A stretch of 64,000 bases of DNA from Aphrophora alni (Eukaryota > Arthropoda > Insecta > Hemiptera > Aphrophoridae). Positions within the stretch are counted from its first letter, which is position 1. Every line of letters starts with the position of its first letter. The stretch covers positions 103,807,340 to 103,871,339 of the forward strand of contig OY740772.1 of NCBI GenBank assembly GCA_963513935.1, given 5' to 3'. The notes under the pieces were generated by a model. It saw only the letters and a program-made list of their open reading frames with translations, had not been told where the DNA came from and did no database searches. Positions 14,330 through 26,259 of the stretch are shown here, one piece after another. Made by a program: the position numbers and the translations under genes.

Positions 14330-15900
14330 ATGGGCTGCTCACCAAAATTACTGTAGAAGGTGTACTACACATACGTTTAATCAATATTACAGTATGTCAT
14401 AATCGTTTGAGAAGATGCATTTACAGTTTTTATGTCATACACATTTTGTAAAAGTCAAAATGAAAGCAGAATTGCGCAAAAATAATACTAATCTCTGAAA
14501 TGTTATTTGATGAGATTAAAGTTTTTAATATTCTCCGATTATATTATTGTGTATATTTATGATAAATAAAATATTTTACATCTGATTGCTCACAACTATC
14601 GAAATAGATCATCATTTTATTCAGGAATTGTCATTCCCAGAGTCGCTATAACTACGAATACAAGAGTTCTTCTTATATTGTTAGGTTGATTTATTCAAAA
14701 TTACTCATTAACACCAAATAACTTAGCACGTTTGGGATGACACATATAAGAAAATTATAAAAGATTAGATTTTAAGAATCAGGAGAGATAACATTCCGTA
14801 TTTTCTTACTTCCACTTATAGATGATGAATAAATATATTAGCAATGGATAGAATGTTAAGTGTGGGAGTGGTAGGTGTGCTTGTATCTTTGGACTTACGG
14901 ACTTAAGTGTCCATATGTAGCAATAATTCTATCCAGGTATTTGGTTGATATGTTGTTGTAGCTCTGTAACTTAAATAATTTTGTTTTAATGTTATTCTCG
15001 TTGTATTTTATAATTTGTTAATGTTTATTTAGTCGATCAAGTTTTTGAAATGTTATAAGGTAAAATTTCACATATATTGTAACATATATTGTAACTCCGC
15101 TATACCGGTCCCAAGCCCGGAGCCCATCTTTTATGGGAAGGAGGAGGGATAGAGGAGTAACACCTCTTAAAAAAAACCTTGGTCCATCTGGCTTCGGATG
15201 GTAGTACCATGTAAGGGTCCCTTACCAGGGTTACGGTGAAGTCCTCAGCGGTTAATAACATAATATTATAAATCGAATAGGACATTTATACTCCAAAAAT
15301 TACTAAGCAGTAATAAATGAACTAAACTATGCTTTCCACGCCTTTCCCGTGCTTCGAATTAGAATTGTTTAGACTATTGTGACAATTTAAGACAAGCCAA
15401 CCTGTTATTTGCTTACAGAATGTAAACTATGAAAATAAATGGTTATACAATTTTTGTTCTGGAGTAATACTGCATTAATCCCACATTAACCTGTCACATA
15501 AAGGGGTAACATCCCTCCCTCTATATTCATATCGTATTTGGCGAGGTTCGCTGTGATTCGCCGAACTATATATGGGTACTTTAGCGATAGAGAAGTTATT
15601 ATTCTTAATTAGTGTTTTGTTTGTTTTTACATGTTATGAAATAATAATTTTGTTATAGCTTCCGTTGTAACACTGATTTATGTATAATTTATTATTATTA
15701 TTATATTTTCGGTCGAAAAGAATAAAAGTATTACTAAAGTGTAATTTAAATAATTGATTTGTCCAAGTTTGTTTTAAGTTTCATTCTTTATTAATGTATC
15801 TCAGATTCGTCGTTATTTTAAATATTGATGGTTTTGACTTAATACCAACGTTTTTAGAATAACGTAGCAAAATTGTTCCGCTTTAAGCCCTCTTTACTTT
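14330..15900. other. Probable retroelement 3' debris and a G+C-rich patch
   Basis: Sequence after the RT remnant to about 15080 may be its decayed 3' end; no motif is certain. The patch 15095-15260 is G+C-rich and on the minus strand keeps a 61-codon frame (15100-15285) ending in a Pro-rich segment, which I do not recognise. The rest is A+T-rich with nothing visible. Confidence 0.3.
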
Positions 15901-15934
15901 ACTCTCTCAGTCTTCCAAGTACAATTCCGTTTAT

Positions 15935-16055
15935 TACTGTGTCTGAGGGCAGTCATGTGAGATTTTATACAGATGGGAGACTCCCAGAAATGTTGCCTTT
16001 GTTACGTCACAGTACAGTTACGTCATCCTCGGGCGACAAGTGTTTATTTAATGAA
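15935..16055 (+). repeat. Inverted repeat arm, left (family S)
   Basis: Reverse-complement match of 17590-17700. Common blocks are 'tttatacagatggga', 'ctcccaga', 'cctttgttac' and 'acgtcatcctc'. In translation both arms contain TSSSGDK, so the arm may include a scrap of coding sequence, but the surrounding frame differs between arms. It also has two direct TTACGTCA octamers 17 bp apart. Confidence 0.65.
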
Positions 16056-16059
16056 TCAT

Positions 16060-17585
16060 AAAAAGTGGATTTCTATTTCCACAAATATATCCAAATTTTT
16101 ATAATTATTGTTGACGTAAAATTAAAGATAATTTAGTGATTCTTAGTAAATGGTAAATTAATGTAAAAATATAATTCAGGAATGTAGTCATGTTTTAAAA
16201 AAATAGTAATACATTTACAAAATTTTTAATTATAAAAATTAATAACTTCTAATTCGGTAAATTAATATTAATTAATAAAAATATTTAGTAAGAAGAAAAA
16301 TGATGTAATAATTATAATTATAAATATAACATAACATAATTGTAATAGAAAATTTTAATTTTAATTCAATTAAAAACATTTACTGAATTAAAAATTTGTT
16401 GGTAAAATATGTTTGAGCGTGGATTTTATTTTCAGCTGTTTAAAATAAAAAAAGGAGTTTTTTTAACTCTGAGTCTAGAGACTTTTTTAATCTTTTTAAA
16501 TGACAATGCGTGTGCGTTATGCTTGTAAAAGCGTTTTATTGAACGAATTTAATCATTATAAGAAATTATTGTTGAAAAGGCGAGGAAAGCTATACAGTTT
16601 ATTTTACCTTGCTTTTTTGTAAGAATAAATATGTATTTTTTTGTTCATTTTAAAATTTTGAATTTATTTATTATGGTGATTTATTTAAGGAAATAACCTC
16701 ACTGTCACACCTTGAGATATGTCTGCTAGAATATAATTTGGTCTGTTTTTAATTGATATCGGTATTTTACTTTGTACCTAATTTAATGGTATTGGTAATG
16801 TATTTTAGTTTATTCAATAAAGAAACTTTATTATTATTATCAAAAAGGATTCTATAATGATTGTTAAGTAATTTATGACTTATTAGTTATAATCCATGTT
16901 TTATGTTACATACAAATTTTTGTTATACCGTATAAAGATTTTAAAAAAATGTTTTAAAACCCAACAAATTTCTAATTGAAAAGTAAGAAGTTAGCTGTAA
17001 GGTCAAAAGTTAATTGGAAATCGTTAAATATAACTTCGGTTTAGCTTCAAATAAGTTTTATAATTGATTTTCAGTCACAACAGTTTTTTTTTCACTTAAT
17101 AACGAGAGTTGATAACTGATCGTGCACTACCAACACAAACAATAGTAAATGTCCGAATAAACTTTTCCAAAAACATTGTAATATTCTCAAAATTTCAAAT
17201 TTTAAATTATATTTACATTCAAATTGATTTTGCCAATTAATAATTAATGTTAAGTTCACTTCAGCAAACTAATTGGTTATCTATTTTTCAAAAGAATGAA
17301 TGAGTAATCCCCCAAACCACAATAAAACACTAATTTAATTGTAAATAATGTAGAATAAACATAACTATACAGTCTTTATGTTGTTAGTGGTTTATTGTAG
17401 TTTTACGGAATTTTCTTTCAATGTGTATTCAACAAAGTGATTCATATTTTCAAAAGAAGTTAAAGTTAACATTTCTACTTTATATTTTCCCATTTGTTTC
17501 CCGTTTATTAGGTATCGCTTTTTCTTTTAAATTCGTATTATTAATTAAGCAAAATGTGTTCTTTTTGAAAATCTTTTTTTCATGT
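16060..17585. other. A+T-rich spacer between the family S arms
   Basis: Almost entirely A/T-rich simple sequence with scattered AATTAATTAA-like runs. No open frame above 60 codons and no recognised repeat. Confidence 0.4.
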
Positions 17586-17589
17586 TTCA

Positions 17590-17700
17590 TTAAATGAAAC
17601 GCGAGTCGGGGAATTTTGTCGCCTGAGGATGACGTTAACATTGTAACAAAGGCGACGTATCTGGGAGTATCCCATCTGTATAAACTGTCCTCAGGCACAA
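17590..17700 (-). repeat. Inverted repeat arm, right (family S)
   Basis: Partner of 15935-16055. The 1.5 kb between the arms is A+T-rich without open frames. On the plus strand this arm reads 'cctgaggatgacgttaac', similar to the start of the family H stem-loop motif. The arms could be the two ends of one fold-back element or two independent insertions. Confidence 0.65.
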
Positions 17701-17786
17701 AAAATGGAATTGTGTTTCCATGGTAAAAAGTGGTTAGTATAATGAAGGGACACTGCTGTTCTATTTTACTTTGTTTTTCTTTTAAA

Positions 17787-18010
17787 GGAAATACTTTTCG
17801 GTCATCATCTCATAATAAAAGAAAGGAAATAATATGACGACTACTTGACTTCGAATATTTTAATAGCGTCAGGGTCGGAAGAGAACAAGAGTTGGTCAAG
17901 AAAACTTAAATAGGAAAGTTATCTAAACCAAGACTAAGTGAAAGCACGTGTAGATAAATTAGGGTCTTTGGGGATTGTTAAACCCTTACTCCCTATAATG
18001 AGCCCCTGAG
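17787..18010 (+). repeat. Family D dispersed repeat, near full length
   Basis: Starts 'cggtcatcatctcataat', includes 'atagcgtcagggtcggaag' and 'gttggtcaag', and ends 'ctccctataatgagcccc'. It keeps both ends of the family, so it is a useful reference copy. A second copy in the same orientation begins only 235 bp later. Confidence 0.7.
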
Positions 18011-18244
18011 CTTATTTTATGTCAATAATTTGTTTTTATTATAATTTATAATTATGGTATAAACATATTATGAATTAAAACTATTATAAACATTTCCTAA
18101 ATGATAAGAAAAAGAAGTCTATTTTAATAAACACAGATAACCAAATAAACACCACCCAACAGGTTATATATTTTTAACATACATATTATACAACGATAAG
18201 GCTAGTATCCAAACAATAAGTTTTCTTTTCTTGTTGTTTAAATT

Positions 18245-18475
18245 TGAAAAACCTCTCGGTTATCATCCCCTTAAAAAACAAAACAAAAAATAAAGCACCT
18301 TGGCCTTCGTACACACTAACAATGTCAGAGTAGGAAACAGCAAGAAAGACTACATAGGAAAGATAAAAGAGAGGATTCTAACCCAAAACTACACGGAAAA
18401 ATATTAAATCCTACTAGTGTGCCTCAGATTACCAATCCTGTATTCACTATAAATGACCCCTTGAGGGACATAAAC
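18245..18475 (+). repeat. Family D dispersed repeat, near full length
   Basis: Reads 'ctctcggttatcatcccctt' at the start, 'gagaggattctaacccaaaa' in the middle and 'tattcactataaatgacccc' at the end. It differs from the copy at 17.8 kb at many sites, so the pair is not a recent tandem duplication. Confidence 0.7.
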
Positions 18476-18479
18476 TTAT

Positions 18480-20005
18480 TTTGCGATAGAATTTATATTA
18501 CAACTGGAATTTTAGAAATATTCTCTTAAGTAAAAGGGTGGCATTTAAACATTGTAGAATATTAACAGATGAGGTTTGTTTAAAAAGTAATCGGACTGAT
18601 TTATTTTCTCCTGAAGTGGTAGAATTTTAAAACCCACAATGTAACTGCTGATAGTTGTGACGTTGATATATAATCTTATAAATTTCAAAATTCTTGAAAT
18701 AATAGATTTAACTGTGCATTGATCAGAGTATCACCTACATACTTTAACACAGCGCGTCAAAAACAATTGAAAAGTTAATATTAGTTTACTAAGATAAAAA
18801 CATGTCCCGGGTGCAGGTTTTGTATGACCGTGAAATTATAGAGTAACCCCATTTTGGACTACCAATAACAGCATCACAGTGTTATATAATAAATATGATG
18901 ATTTTAAAGTGGAGATGTCTTTCCGTGACATAACTTACAGTCTTTGCTTCAATGTTTCATATAGGTCTCTTTTCAACCTTTTATGGTACAAACTCACTAT
19001 TATTGAAACTCTTATTAGTTTATTTTAAAACAACATTAAAAAAAAGAAAATTTATATTTTTTGGGTAATTTGTATCTCATTATAATTTCATAATATTGTT
19101 GTTTTTAAGACTCTGATTTTTAATTTGACTCTCTTCTTACACATATAATGGGGCAGGAACATGTTGACAATGTTACTATTGTATTACTAACTATGCATCA
19201 AAACAAGTTGTTTGCAAATATAATATGCATTTTTTTGAATTTATGTTACTGATTTCAGCCTTGTATTCCAATCGATAACTGAAATGTTTTATTAATATTT
19301 CCTTCACTCTCTTAATATCAAGCATTACCAGTGTGTTTACTAGTGCTATAATTAATGTGTGGCAATAACATTTAACGACATTAGTTGCGCAATAAAACTA
19401 AAGGTGATTAAATAACGTCCCTCGCATGACTGCTTGACTTCTCCCACGTCAAGGTTGCGTGACGCACGCGTCTGTGTTGCCTTTAATCAGTCCTGAGCAG
19501 TGAAATCAAAAGCTTAAACGTGATTTATTTTATTAAAAGTTTTATGTTTTCCTCAACGCTCTACTTCGTCTGGTGAGACTGTTTAATAAATGTAATATTT
19601 TAGACCAAACCATGTTGGTGGTGAACAGTTTTCTTTGTCTAGTTGTATTTACCTTAATGCTTGCTATTTATTATTTTAGTTGGTTTGTTGACCTGTGGTT
19701 TTTATGATCACGTTTTTATATAGTTTTAGTTATATTGACCTCCCGGCTCTAGATTTAGTGCCTTTCATTGGATACCAGTTTTAGGCCTATGTTGGTTCTT
19801 TTTATGTTTTTCATATTCTAAGCTTTCACTTGATAACAAAAGTTGATGTTTACTCTCGAAACGTCGTGTATTCATTTGTATATACACAAATGTTGACAAA
19901 TGTCAGAAAAACTACATCAACAAAGTTCTTTTAATTAATCATTGATGAGAAATTTAAATTAATAAAGTACTAATTTATTATTTTTTTGTTTATTATTAAT
20001 AATGT
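18480..20005. other. Unassigned stretch with a short CpG-rich patch
   Basis: Mostly A+T-rich and without recognised features. The 19415-19480 patch is denser in CG dinucleotides than its surroundings ('cgtgacgcacgcgtc'); it has no open frame or promoter motif I can defend. Near 19855 'ctctcgaaacgtcgtg' resembles the tail of family H-type motifs, but a matching stem is not clear. Confidence 0.35.
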
Positions 20006-20007
20006 TT

Positions 20008-20215
20008 CCCCAGCTGGTCTAGTGGACATTACTCTGGCGTTACGAGTGAGATGTCTCAGGTATAATCCCGGTGGCGGGTCAAACTGTATGGAGCTTATAG
20101 GCAAGCTACCATTAGTAGCGAACTCTGGTTTAGAAGACTGTAACTACGGCGACGGGAATAGCATACACAAGCCCTTCACAGATTGTTCTGCCATTGAGTG
20201 TTAGTATTATAAATA
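20008..20215 (+). repeat. tRNA-derived SINE
   Basis: The head has an RNA polymerase III A-box-like sequence, tggtctagtgg (20015-20025), and a B-box-like sequence, ggtataatccc (20059-20069), 44 bp apart as in a tRNA. It is followed by 'ggtggcgggtcaaac', a common junction in arthropod tRNA-SINEs. The body contains 'gtagcgaactctggttt' and then 'cggcgacgggaat' (20147-20159), both also found next to and inside the 85 bp satellite at 36.2-37.6 kb. The B box has A where most tRNAs have C (GGTTCGAATCC), and the acceptor stem cannot be closed, so it is not a tRNA gene. The 72-codon frame over it is spurious. Confidence 0.8.
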
Positions 20216-20659
20216 GTGTAATATTGAACAATAGGATTATGTATACAATATAAATCGTATTGTAGCTCTAATGGAACGATAAATAAACTATGAATTGTTG
20301 AAAGTAGTTCTGTCAGAATATCAAAAGGGAGTGTCAAACCCGTCAAATAAAACCTCCGCCTTGGGTTTAATAGGTGTCAAGTTAACAACAAAACGGTTGC
20401 CATTAACGAGGCCAGCTGACAGATATCAGTGTCGTATTAAATATTTAATTACGCTGTTTTTGAAGACATACATACAATTACGACACTTTATACTTAATTG
20501 TTGGCGGATAATATAAAAATATATTTTTAGTTTTACCTTATTCATTATTTACGATACAATTCTCCCACTAATGATTTAAAACATTATTCTTAAAATTAAT
20601 TTTATTGTTGTTTATTTAGGACATTTTCATAAAAATAATTATTTTCCTTGTTGTCCATT

Positions 20660-20895
20660 CGGTTATCCTCGCCTTATATGGAAAAGAAAAGGTCATAAAA
20701 TAAATATACCCTAGCGATGGAATACTCCAATAGGGTCAGGGTCAGAAAAGAACAAGATCTGGTCAAAATAGACCAGATAGGAGAGATGTATGAGAGGAAT
20801 CTATCACAAAACTACATGTAATATGTTGTAGGTTTCCTCAGTAATCCACTCCCATAATCCTCAGTCCACGCTCGTAATCTCACTACAGGTGGGCT
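20660..20895 (+). repeat. Family D dispersed repeat, abutting a (GA)n tract
   Basis: Starts 'ggttatcctcgccttatatg', contains 'atagggtcagggtcagaaaa' and ends 'ctcgtaatctcactacagg'. Its 3' end lies only about 25 bp before the 293 bp (GA)n tract, so the tract could have grown from, or next to, its tail. Confidence 0.65.
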
Positions 20896-20910
20896 CCTAA
20901 GTGTTACATG

Positions 20911-21215
<305 letters not shown>

Positions 21216-21764
21216 GAACGTAATATTACAGAAATCGACGTCCTCTATCTACAAAGTGAGCAAAAATTAGGTAGATCTATCTATACATTAAATGTGGTTT
21301 TCTGGCTAAAAAAATAATAAAATTTTTCAATTGATTTCAATTTTATAAAGGATTTAAAGTTGTAATGAGAAAATGCCATGATACTTTGGAATATAATTAA
21401 AGGAAAACATGTAAATTGTCTAAAAAATTTACATACCTATATGAACAGTCAATATTATTTTAACTATTGGCAACATGTTTCGTTACGATGGGCAGCATCA
21501 TATGTTTGTTTAAAGTCACATATTTTCTGACTCATACACTGTGTACGTCAAGCCATTATAATAAATAACAAAGAGCTCTGTGGCATGCTGACTGGTTGGT
21601 TAATATCAATGAACAGCGTTTCTCTTATCTGTTAGCTGATGACTGTCTATCTGGAATAACTAATGAATGTTTATAATTAAATGAAATATATTTATAAGTA
21701 GTAAACTATGATAATTAAAACATGATAAAAATCTTGAACAAAAAAACAAAATGAAGAGTTTCAA

Positions 21765-22200
21765 TCAACATTGGGTGTTCCGAAGGTCTCTCGAATTGAC
21801 ACCTTTAGATACCTTTTTTATACTCTCCCCACTTTTCTTTCGGGGATAAATCCATCGTGGGACTGATTTCTCCATTATTTTAGAGTGATGCCTAATTTTG
21901 TGCCCTAGTTGAGCTCCGTCTTGTTTTATCTTCACTCCAAGGTATTTCATTCCTTCTAGGTATTAACTAAGTTTTCTTTCCTCTATTTTTGTCACATTCT
22001 GTTGTTGGAAACATCTACCTTATCAAATCGGCCCTTGTCGGTAAAAGCATCGTCTTTACGACACTGTTTGGTTTTACTTGCTTTGTTTCCACATGGAGTC
22101 TGCGCCTCTCAAACTGAAAGATTGTATGTTTGTTGTTGTTGTTGTGTGTCAAATCTGCGTTCGACATGTAGGGTTATTCATCTTATATAGAGGGAAGGTG
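21765..22200 (-). pseudogene. R1-like non-LTR reverse transcriptase remnant
   Basis: The minus-strand frame from 21950 begins MKYLGVKIKQDGAQLGHKIR and continues KSVPRWIYPRKKSGESIKKV. This matches the R1-clade order 'YLGV.LD....F..HI' followed by 'L.RLMPN.GG....R..L'. Sequence 5' of it on the minus strand (to about 22200) has the right composition for the 'KT...L..G' region but is broken. Catalytic YADD and endonuclease parts are absent. The clade assignment rests on these two blocks only. Confidence 0.55.
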
Positions 22201-22985
22201 GCTGCTGTTTTGTGTGAGTTTACCTCATTAAATTCGTGATTGATACACTCGGCTAGGTTCCCTCTCAGACTAGCAATTTTCGTTCTAGAGCTGTTGCCAG
22301 CACCACATGGTACATACATTGATGGCCTCATATCTTAGCTTCCTTTCAAAGATATATATATCCTTTACCATGAGGTCGATAGGCCTCCTACTACTACCAC
22401 TATAGTTAGAGAGTTCCACTTCTTTATACAGCCGCAACTGGCTTTCTTAATTTCTCTACTTTGAGAATGTCAACACAAATACAAATGACCGTCACCAGAA
22501 GACGCTTGTAACAGTATAACTGGATTTAAGGATTCTAATAACGTAAAATATTTTGTATCTTTCAAGTATGTAATTATTTTAAGTAATTTCAGCAAAATTA
22601 GTATTGCATTACTTTTAAAAACATTGCGGTAAATATTTTCAAATATATAACCCACAATTTAACATAAGCTCTGCTAATAAATATCAGTAAAAATCTGCAC
22701 CAGACAAATGGTGCGGAAACAAATAGTCCCCTCTCTGTAACATTGAAGGGCTTTGAGCGGTGTAATAAATTCCCACGACAAAAACACGCATGATAATGGA
22801 TGTGTTGTCTCTGTACAACATTACAGTAACGTTTTGAATTCAATAATCTAAATTTAATTTATGTACTCTGATGGTATTCACGTGTAATCATATCTGATAA
22901 CGTAATTTAGACGTAGATTGTAAATAAATAGTGTTGGTTTATATTTAACAAATTGTGTAAAGAAATTTAAGAAATTATTTATTAT
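22200..22985. other. Unassigned stretch
   Basis: A minus frame of 60 codons (22149-22331) starts with MRPSMYVPCGAGNSSRTK and is not recognised; it could be more retroelement debris continuing from the R1-like scrap. A second minus frame (22598-22843) is also unassigned. Confidence 0.3.
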
Positions 22986-22987
22986 TT

Positions 22988-23275
22988 ATCCAGTATACGA
23001 AGTATAGGGGAAGTTTGGTTAAAAAAATTCGATCACCGTTTTTGACTGAGCTTTATACTTCATAGCCTTAGGAAACCGAAAAAGTAATATTTGATATGCT
23101 GTCCATCCGTCTTCTTTGTTGTCTGTTTCTAAGCACGATAGCGGCCACATTTAAAATAGGAACATATTTAATTTAAGGAACTATAGTGTGCTCATATAGA
23201 ACCTTTTTGAATTTCAGAAAAATCGAATAAAAAATGTCAGCTATTTTAAATAGTTTTTTGTTAACCTCGCGTGTG
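22988..23275 (+). repeat. Dispersed repeat (family C)
   Basis: Begins 'ccagtatacgaagtatag', then 'cttcatagccttagg' and 'atgctgtccatccgtc', followed by 'agcacgatagcggcc'. The same order occurs at 47997-48340 and 60975-61200 on this strand, and reversed at 39960-40245 and 54240-54470. It is non-coding. Consistent ends suggest a transposable family; its class is unknown. Confidence 0.6.
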
Positions 23276-23279
23276 TTTT

Positions 23280-23770
23280 TAAACTTATAACACTGCAATA
23301 AAGGGGGGTCCGTTTTGGGGGTGACGTGGATCTGCTTAATTATTGGTTGACGGGTCGTCGGATCGCGTGCATTAATATAAGTACACTGGACGAATGTCGA
23401 TCTAGGCTAGCCATTTTTGACGATCTAATTCTAAAAACGAATTTACTAAAACTAAACCAATTTACACTAAAACCAAATATTAATATAAACCACACTGTAT
23501 TGGCACAACATGTCGGACTAACACCAAAGACCCAACTTATACTATTACGATTCCAAAAACCCGATACGTCAAGATATAAACCTTAGGACCGTACAGGACC
23601 TATTCCTAAGGGTTAGCAAGGCATAATTAATAAAACGGCACTATAAGGAAAAGGGTAGAATGACACAGGCTAGACGTATTCCCTCACTGGTGGCTAAATC
23701 ACTACTCCTCATGTTATCTAGTGCCTTGCGTACATACCGGAAAACGAAGCTAAGGGGGGGGGGGGGTGAC
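23280..23770. other. Compositionally distinct segment ending in G13
   Basis: Less A+T-rich than its flanks, with a G6 run near 23303 and a G13 run at 23754-23766 followed by TG. It includes an 86-codon plus frame (23326-23586) with Leu/Asn/Lys-rich sequence that I do not recognise. The purine run followed by TG recalls the polypurine tract/LTR junction of LTR elements, but no second LTR or tRNA primer site was found. Confidence 0.35.
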
Positions 23771-24985
23771 TAATCACCACAACACACTTAAATAGATAAA
23801 TACGTTCAGATTTCAATTCTGCATTACTAACCCAACCCCCCATTGAAGACAAATAGCGAAGTTATTATTAAAAACGTAATTCGTATCCTGATTTCCCTCG
23901 TACTGTTACGACATTCGTCAAGGTAGAGTTAATGAAACGAGCGAAGCGAGTTGCAACTTCTTTATGTACAGCTTCGAAGTCCACAAGGATCGAGATACTG
24001 TAATTGTGGAGACTTATAACAATTACAAGTGTCTGAAAACCTGTATAACAACTGAATTAGACATTTACTACAGGGCCCAAGAAAACAACTTTTGTACGTT
24101 ACATTTCGAGAATCTGCTTGTATTACTTTGTATGGTGGGGCTGAATAATACCACGATCGGCTCAGTTCTTTGTTTGCCTCTGTGGGAGATATAGATGAGT
24201 TTCCCGGATGAGGCTCATTAATTAATCGTATGACTTTCTGTGGGACGCTTATTACTTTGTAGGCGTTCCATTAAACTGTCATAAAGTAGATGAAAACAAA
24301 ACAGTTTAAAATGGTTGTTGTTACAGTTTGGAAATATTTTTAGGATGAAAGTTAAATTAGTAGGCTCTTTTTTTTTTCTCCAGCGATTCATATTTTCATC
24401 TGTTGATAACTTCGGACCTGTACAAAACTGTATAGTTGCAATGTATAACGATTTTATATCCTACTGGCCTAGAGAAAGATAGCTTTCAACACATTTTTTT
24501 TTATAGGGAGATACAACCAAAATGTTCTCAGTTATCGTTACTGGTTCATGAGTTTAGAAGTTTAGTGCAGATAGAAGATGTACTGATACACTCATCCCGC
24601 TTTTTGGAGATAGAAACTCTCAAATGAGATCTGGTATATCGTTTTCAAGTCACAATAGTTTTAATATACGAAGAAACAGTGAGAAAGTTAAAAGAGTGAA
24701 AGATTGAGATAAGTTACAAAACGAAATCAAAACATTGCGTGTAACACGCAAGCACACTCTAGTCTGTGTTCTGAACAATAAAGTCAAGAGCTTTTAAATG
24801 ATTCATGTGTCAAAACATCGTACAAACAGTCTGACATACGTAGATGTAAAGGGTGTAAAACATATTGTACTAACTTTCACACATCCGTTTACATTAGTAA
24901 TACTACAGACAAAATAGTGTTTGTTTGTGAATACAAGGTATACGTTACTGTAGGCTACAATAATAATTTTAGCTATTGTAGCTCA
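23770..24985. other. Unassigned stretch
   Basis: Contains a 76-codon plus frame (23964-24194) and a 63-codon plus frame (24436-24627); neither has a motif I can name. No repeat match was found within the window. Confidence 0.3.
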
Positions 24986-24989
24986 TGTA

Positions 24990-25115
24990 TCATTGAGGAT
25001 GGCGACTTTGTCGTTGAAACGCGTTTAATTATCAAAAGTAATTTTCGTGAGATCTTGTGATCGAATTTTATTCTATCAAATATTATTTTACAAGTGAAGC
25101 TCAATATTTATTTAT
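24990..25115 (+). repeat. Stem-loop repeat end (family H)
   Basis: Reads 'cattgaggatggcgactttg' then 'tcgttgaaacgcg', and continues in parallel with the 3.83 kb copy through 'agctcaatatttatt'. A reversed family D copy follows immediately, so the two repeats are joined end to end here. Confidence 0.6.
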
Positions 25116-25265
25116 AGCTGGATCTACATTTAGTCTTAGTTAAATCCCTTTCTTTCGTCTTTTCCATCAGGTCTCTCTTGACTAACTCTTGTTCACTTCC
25201 AACCCTGACAATATTAGAGTATTCCAGGGCTATTTTATGCTTTTTACGATCCGTAAGTAAAACCA
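25116..25265 (-). repeat. Family D dispersed repeat, reversed
   Basis: Starts 'agctggatctacatttagtc' and ends in the 'agggctattttatgc' part; it lacks the terminal palindrome. It directly abuts the family H end at 25115. Confidence 0.6.
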
Positions 25266-25808
25266 GGGACCCTTATTGTTTCACACGCGTGTCTTTTCGT
25301 CTGTCTATTTCAGTCTTGTTTACACAGACAAGACTATAAATAGTATATATTTCAAACTTAAAGTATACATTTAGTTTAGTCGAATACAGTGGTAACAAAA
25401 AATAACCTTAGGGTATTTGAAAAACAAAAACTATATCGAGTAGAAATTTCTTTAATGGAGAAATATTATTTGTGAGTTTCAAATAAAGTAGAAGTTATTC
25501 TGATTACGAATATGTATGTTTATTTGACGTCAAAAAGTGTCAGATATTTATTTTTATTTTAAAATTTTTGTATGGCGTAGACAAAAACAATTGCATAGCC
25601 ATAGTCAATTTAAAATATTACTCAAATAATACAACAAATAAATCAACAAAAAACCATTCAATAATCAGTGAATACACACTAGACAAAATACAAAACAACA
25701 TTTCATAAATAATTAACTCCAATAATAATAATAAAAAAAGAAAAGAAAAAAAAGTGACTGACAAAAGTAATTACATAATACAGAACATTTAAATATAATT
25801 ACAACCTT

Positions 25809-25811
<3 letters not shown>

Positions 25812-25844
<33 letters not shown>
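25812..25844. repeat. (TA)n microsatellite
   Basis: About 33 bp of alternating TA within a wider A/T-only patch (25.70-25.89 kb). Confidence 0.95.
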
Positions 25845-25847
<3 letters not shown>

Positions 25848-26194
25848 GTATAATATAAAAAATATATTATTAAATATATTAATATATTTAGATACAAAGG
25901 AGAGAAAGAGACCACATTCATCATGTCAAGGACTCAGTATAGAGTGCACAAGCTCCTCCACAGAGTTAAAAGATCTGTCTAAGGCTGTTTTTAAATAGTA
26001 AAAAATCCTGATAGTGTTTAACGCTCTGTGGGAGCTTATTTATCAGTCTATCGCTAACCTGGGAAGGAGGTTTGCTATATGAATTTAATATGTGCTATCC
26101 AGCATGATAATTACTATATTGCCTGGTGCTATAACAAAGTATATCTTTTATTTTATATGCTACCATTTGAACCTGTAGTAGAGTGTGACCTCAA

Positions 26195-26195
<1 letters not shown>

Positions 26196-26253
<58 letters not shown>
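26196..26253. repeat. (TA)29 microsatellite
   Basis: An uninterrupted 58 bp TA run; the Tyr/Ile-repeat frame over it is an artefact. Confidence 0.97.
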
Positions 26254-26254
<1 letters not shown>

Positions 26255-26259
26255 CTCGG

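Noticed and set aside
20008..20080. Functional tRNA gene
   Set aside because: A- and B-box-like sequences are present, but the acceptor stem cannot be closed, the B box is degenerate, and the sequence continues into a SINE body found elsewhere in the window.
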